This document shows, in pieces, positions 50,621-53,606 of a DNA stretch of 53,606 bases (positions are counted from its first letter, which is position 1; every line of letters starts with the position of its first letter). The position numbers and the translations under genes are program-made. The stretch comes from Oscillospiraceae bacterium (GTDB lineage Bacteria > Bacillota > Clostridia > Oscillospirales > Oscillospiraceae), in NCBI GenBank assembly GCA_020025305.1, contig JAHHSG010000016.1, positions 1-53,606 of the forward strand. Direction: 5' to 3'. A model generated the notes under the pieces. That model saw only the letters and a list, made by a program, of their open reading frames with translations. It was not told where the DNA came from and made no database searches.

Positions 50621-52210
50621 TTACTCCTGTTCCTTCTTCTTGCGGGAGGTGAAGCCCACACCGCCAATGACCAAAGCAACACCGGCAAGGGTCAGGCCAA
50701 TGGTACCAATGCTACCAGTTTCAGGCAGGAATGCACCATTATTATTCTGGACCTCAATAACGCTGCTCTCGGTTGTAGTTACACCATCAACCGCATACGT
50801 GGGGAAACCAGTCTTCAGCGTTCCGTCAGTCTCATAATCCGCGGTGATGACAATCGTAACATCCTTAGTCAGTTTGTTATAGCCGGTAGGTGCGGTAACT
50901 TCGTGGAGCTTGTAGGTGCCTTCCTTCAGGCCCTTGATGCCGATGTTATGCCCCGCAACCGTGGTAAACTGCGTGTGGGTAGGTGTTTGGTCTGCAATCT
51001 CTTTGGGTGTTGCTACACGGTAGGTGTACCCATCCTTTTCCTTTACCAGCGCAATGGTATGACCCTCTGCATCATGAAGCTCAAACACTGCACCGGGCAG
51101 GATTGCCTTCTCCTTATCATTCTTTGCATACTTATGAACCTGGATATCGAAAGTGTAAGTATTGGTGATAGAAGGCTTGGAAGTACCAGTACCGCCGGTA
51201 ACGGGATCGTTGCTGTATTCCAGTTCAGCCTTGTTGGTGTTGGGGTTTGTTGCACCGGTCTGAGCCTTTTCATTCAGAGTTGCGGAGTATTCCACCTTAA
51301 TTGTTGCACCAGCAGTTGCGCCGGGAACCTTTGTTAGATCTGCGAACTTGACTTCCAGAACGGTCACATCCACACCCTGAGAATCCGTAGCGTGAGAAAC
51401 TTTGTAGTGCTCTGTTGCCACTTCATGACCGTCGATAGTAACCTTGACGCTGTTCTTGTCCAGTGTCAAACCCTTAGACATAGTATCCTTGAAGTTGAAA
51501 ACATAGGTGGTATAGCCATCCATGTTAGGGACCTTGGAAGTCAGGTGAAAGGTCAGCTTATCGCCAATCTGTGCGGAAGCACCGGACACATTGCTACCGT
51601 TGTCCACGATCACCTTCTGCACAGTGGGATACTCAGTCTTCAGCTGCAGATTCGTAGCCTTTGCACCGGGAACATTGACAATCATAGCATCAGTTGCACG
51701 GTTTGCGCCGGTAGAGCCATTTGCAGGCAGAACCAGGTAGTAACCGGTGGTCAGGTCGGCAAAGGTCGCTGTATCATCGGGACCGGCAGTCTGCTTCTGG
51801 GTCAGGCTGGCAAACGCAGTGCTGTGTGCATTGTAGTAAGCCTTTGCAGCCTTAGCAAAATCAACCAGCTTAGTTGGATGATCCTTCATATCAGCAACAT
51901 GCTGATATGCCTCTGCAGAGGTTGCATTTTCAGTACTCTGCTTTGCCAGCTGCTCGTTAAAGAAGCCCTGCCATGCAGACTCCATTTCGTAGGAAACCAA
52001 GTCGGTCTCGTCAATCATGCCATTGCTGTTCTTATCGTCCACGTTAGCAGTGAACATACGAACAGTGGTTACTTCCTTGCCTTGCAGCTGTACGCCGGTC
52101 ACTTTTAGCGTGCCGTTCGTGAGAGGCTCTGCTGCGAACGCAGTTAGGCTCAAGCTCACGGCCATAGTGAGGACCAAGAGCAGAGACATGATTTTTTTCA
52201 TGGTTTTCAT
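50621..52210 (-). CDS. Major pilin backbone (isopeptide D2 fimbrial protein)
   Basis: A 529-residue wall-linked pilin. A signal peptide (about 1-27, ending AFAA) is followed by an N-terminal domain, a pilin-motif region TEYPTVQK (about 195-202) and a D2-type fimbrial domain (about 205-350). A CnaB-like domain with FDIQVHKYAKNDKEKAILPG and the E-box-like YKLHEVTAPTGY completes the external part (about 365-475). The sorting signal LPETG is at 495-499, followed by a helix and RKKKEQE. Lys-Asn isopeptide bonds are expected. AAGGAG precedes the ATG. Confidence 0.92.
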   Translation of the reverse strand: MKTMKKIMSLLLVLTMAVSLSLTAFAAEPLTNGTLKVTGVQLQGKEVTTVRMFTANVDDKNSNGMIDETDLVSYEMESAWQGFFNEQLAKQSTENATSAEAYQHVADMKDHPTKLVDFAKAAKAYYNAHSTAFASLTQKQTAGPDDTATFADLTTGYYLVLPANGSTGANRATDAMIVNVPGAKATNLQLKTEYPTVQKVIVDNGSNVSGASAQIGDKLTFHLTSKVPNMDGYTTYVFNFKDTMSKGLTLDKNSVKVTIDGHEVATEHYKVSHATDSQGVDVTVLEVKFADLTKVPGATAGATIKVEYSATLNEKAQTGATNPNTNKAELEYSNDPVTGGTGTSKPSITNTYTFDIQVHKYAKNDKEKAILPGAVFELHDAEGHTIALVKEKDGYTYRVATPKEIADQTPTHTQFTTVAGHNIGIKGLKEGTYKLHEVTAPTGYNKLTKDVTIVITADYETDGTLKTGFPTYAVDGVTTTESSVIEVQNNNGAFLPETGSIGTIGLTLAGVALVIGGVGFTSRKKKEQE

Positions 52211-52270
52211 TTTTCTTTCTCCTTCTTAATATATTTTTATTATTTTATACTCGGTTTTGCGCTGTTGTGT

Positions 52271-53606
52271 TTACCTCGCCTTTCGTCTCCTGCGGGAAAG
52301 CCCCAACACCACAAACAAACCACCTATTGTTATAAACCACCAGTCACCAATGCCGCCTGTATGAGGCAGTTCCGGCCATGGAGCCGTGTTGGTAATGATG
52401 ATCTGCCCGGTCTTATCCGTCGAGATCGCAGATGAGTACCCCGGTACCGGGACTTCCTTCACGGAGTACTGGTAATAATAAATGACCTCTTGTCCGTCTA
52501 CGACTTCTTTCTTAGCAACCGGCAGGTCAGAGACAACTTTCTTCCATGTTTCTGTCTCTTTCTGTGCGTCTGCTGTAGAAATGGTCACGGTTTGATACAA
52601 GGCATCGTGTTTCGTCCCCTGTGCATCCGTATAGCTCTGCCAAATTTCCACCTGAATGGATTCAGGACGGTGAGAGGGATTATACCAGTCCTTCCAAACC
52701 TTGGTAATGGTCAAGCCCATTCCCTGTTCACAAGGATCAGGACTTTCTCCCGGCTCCGGAGTAATGCCGTTGTGATTATCGCTGAGATTGGTATCTCTCA
52801 TAAGCACAGCCTTGGCACTGCTCTCATAGACACCCAGAGGCAAAGACTTTGCACCATCCGTCATGACTGCATCTTCGAAATTCTTAAATTTCTCAATGAC
52901 TGCCAGATGGGTCACATCAAACCGATGGAATACCATCTGGTAGGTATCATCCGTCACTGCATTTGCAAACAAACGATCATTCTTGGTTTGTGCCATAGAA
53001 AGATCATCTTCTTGCGGACGATAAACTCGATAAATGTTTCCATCACCCTCAATGCTCTTGATCGTGTTGAAATCATACACCGAATCAAGCTGAGTCGTTC
53101 CGGTGAATGGGCCAACTTTTTCGGATGTGCCGCGCACAACATCGCACCAGTACATCTGGCTGCCGCTGATGACACCCTCATGGTTGAGGCCGACAAAACC
53201 GCCTGCGTATCCATCTGCGTGTGTACCATCTTCGGTATCACCCGCACCACCGCCATAGACATCGTAGCCCAACGAAATGCCGGATACACTGCTATCTGTA
53301 ATCTTGGTACGGTTGCCCTTAATCAGTGCGATTTCAATTTCTCCATGCTCTCCGCTGGTGTCGATGCCATCCTTGCTGCAAGGCAGGCTGATTTTGGAAT
53401 CGCCAATCGTTACGATTACCGTATCGGTCTGATCCGGCTTGCCCGGTTCTGCCTTGGAGAGAGAGGCACTGATCTTCAGGCCCAGCAGATTCACATAAAC
53501 GAGATTGCCATCGCCCATAATTTGCAGCTCGAGCAGTTTGTTGAGTGGTGGCGGAAGCTGAATTTTAATCAGGTTCACATCCTGCACCTTGTCCAGATAC
53601 AGGAAC
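52271..53606 (-). CDS. Pilus tip adhesin, C-terminal part (cut by window edge)
   Basis: At least 444 residues; the frame stays open to the right edge, so the N-terminus lies outside. The visible part begins in a beta-rich region, then GYAGGFVG with GLUG-like character. A Cna B-type domain follows (LTITKVWKDWYNPSHRPESIQVEI and YYYQYSVKEVPVPGYSS), then the sorting signal LPHTG, a hydrophobic helix and a very basic tail RRRRKAR. Position at the head of a pilus operon and a C-terminal anchor fit a large tip adhesin. Confidence 0.85.
   Translation of the reverse strand, partial: FLYLDKVQDVNLIKIQLPPPLNKLLELQIMGDGNLVYVNLLGLKISASLSKAEPGKPDQTDTVIVTIGDSKISLPCSKDGIDTSGEHGEIEIALIKGNRTKITDSSVSGISLGYDVYGGGAGDTEDGTHADGYAGGFVGLNHEGVISGSQMYWCDVVRGTSEKVGPFTGTTQLDSVYDFNTIKSIEGDGNIYRVYRPQEDDLSMAQTKNDRLFANAVTDDTYQMVFHRFDVTHLAVIEKFKNFEDAVMTDGAKSLPLGVYESSAKAVLMRDTNLSDNHNGITPEPGESPDPCEQGMGLTITKVWKDWYNPSHRPESIQVEIWQSYTDAQGTKHDALYQTVTISTADAQKETETWKKVVSDLPVAKKEVVDGQEVIYYYQYSVKEVPVPGYSSAISTDKTGQIIITNTAPWPELPHTGGIGDWWFITIGGLFVVLGLSRRRRKAR

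Overview
The window reads as chromosome of a Gram-positive anaerobe of the class Clostridia, most likely an Oscillospirales-type gut bacterium. The evidence is AGGAGG-type ribosome sites, the order glmU-prs-pth-mfd-foldase shared with Bacillota, sortase-built pili, a thiolase preceded by a Rex-type operator, and an acyl-CoA dehydrogenase fused to rubredoxin beside a flavodiiron protein. This placement is inference; there is no rRNA gene in the window.

Layout. (1) 0.4-7.8 kb, plus strand: a MATE exporter, an OmpR/histidine kinase pair, a small membrane protein, then a tight four-gene set: permuted NlpC/P60-like protein, GT28 lipid glycosyltransferase, membrane NodB deacetylase and MprF-type flippase domain. 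I read this set as a candidate pathway that makes, deacetylates and flips a glycolipid. (2) 8.2-11.9 kb: an Rrf2 regulator, an acyl-CoA dehydrogenase/EtfA-FAD/rubredoxin fusion and a flavodiiron protein. Together they look like a short electron chain from acyl-CoA to O2 or NO. (3) 12.2-21.2 kb: a segment bounded by two ungapped 71-bp direct repeats made of a tRNA 3' end plus its terminator. A decayed tyrosine integrase lies just inside the repeat next to an intact initiator tRNA. The cargo is a YtrA-type GntR/ABC operon with a concentric palindromic operator and a large wall-anchored M14 metallopeptidase. The left repeat is also the 3' end of a possible minus-strand structured RNA.

(4) 21.2-31.3 kb: tRNA-fMet and tRNA-Leu, pyrophosphatase, thiolase, and the conserved minus-strand run glmU-like, prs, pth, mfd, foldase. 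The GlmU-like protein lacks its uridyltransferase signature. (5) 31.6-37.7 kb, plus strand: trmL, a pgk-tpiA-gpmI glycolytic run, a glycerol-3-phosphate dehydrogenase and a SpoIIQ-like M23 protein. (6) 37.7-44.6 kb, minus strand: an osmoprotectant ABC transporter translationally coupled to a BusR-type (GntR-RCK_C) regulator, an HAD phosphatase, prfB and a pyridoxal kinase. (7) 44.8-48.1 kb: a LytS-type kinase with a SARP-type response regulator, and a TetR regulator. (8) 48.1-49.0 kb: insertion-sequence debris, including an internally deleted IS200 transposase. (9) 49.0 kb to the right edge, minus strand: a sortase pilus locus of tip adhesin (cut by the edge), major pilin, class C sortase and minor pilin.

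Functions given for conserved enzymes rest on visible motifs. Pathway-level proposals (glycolipid module, O2/NO-reducing chain, decayed island, Rex control) are inference from gene order and motifs, without database searches.
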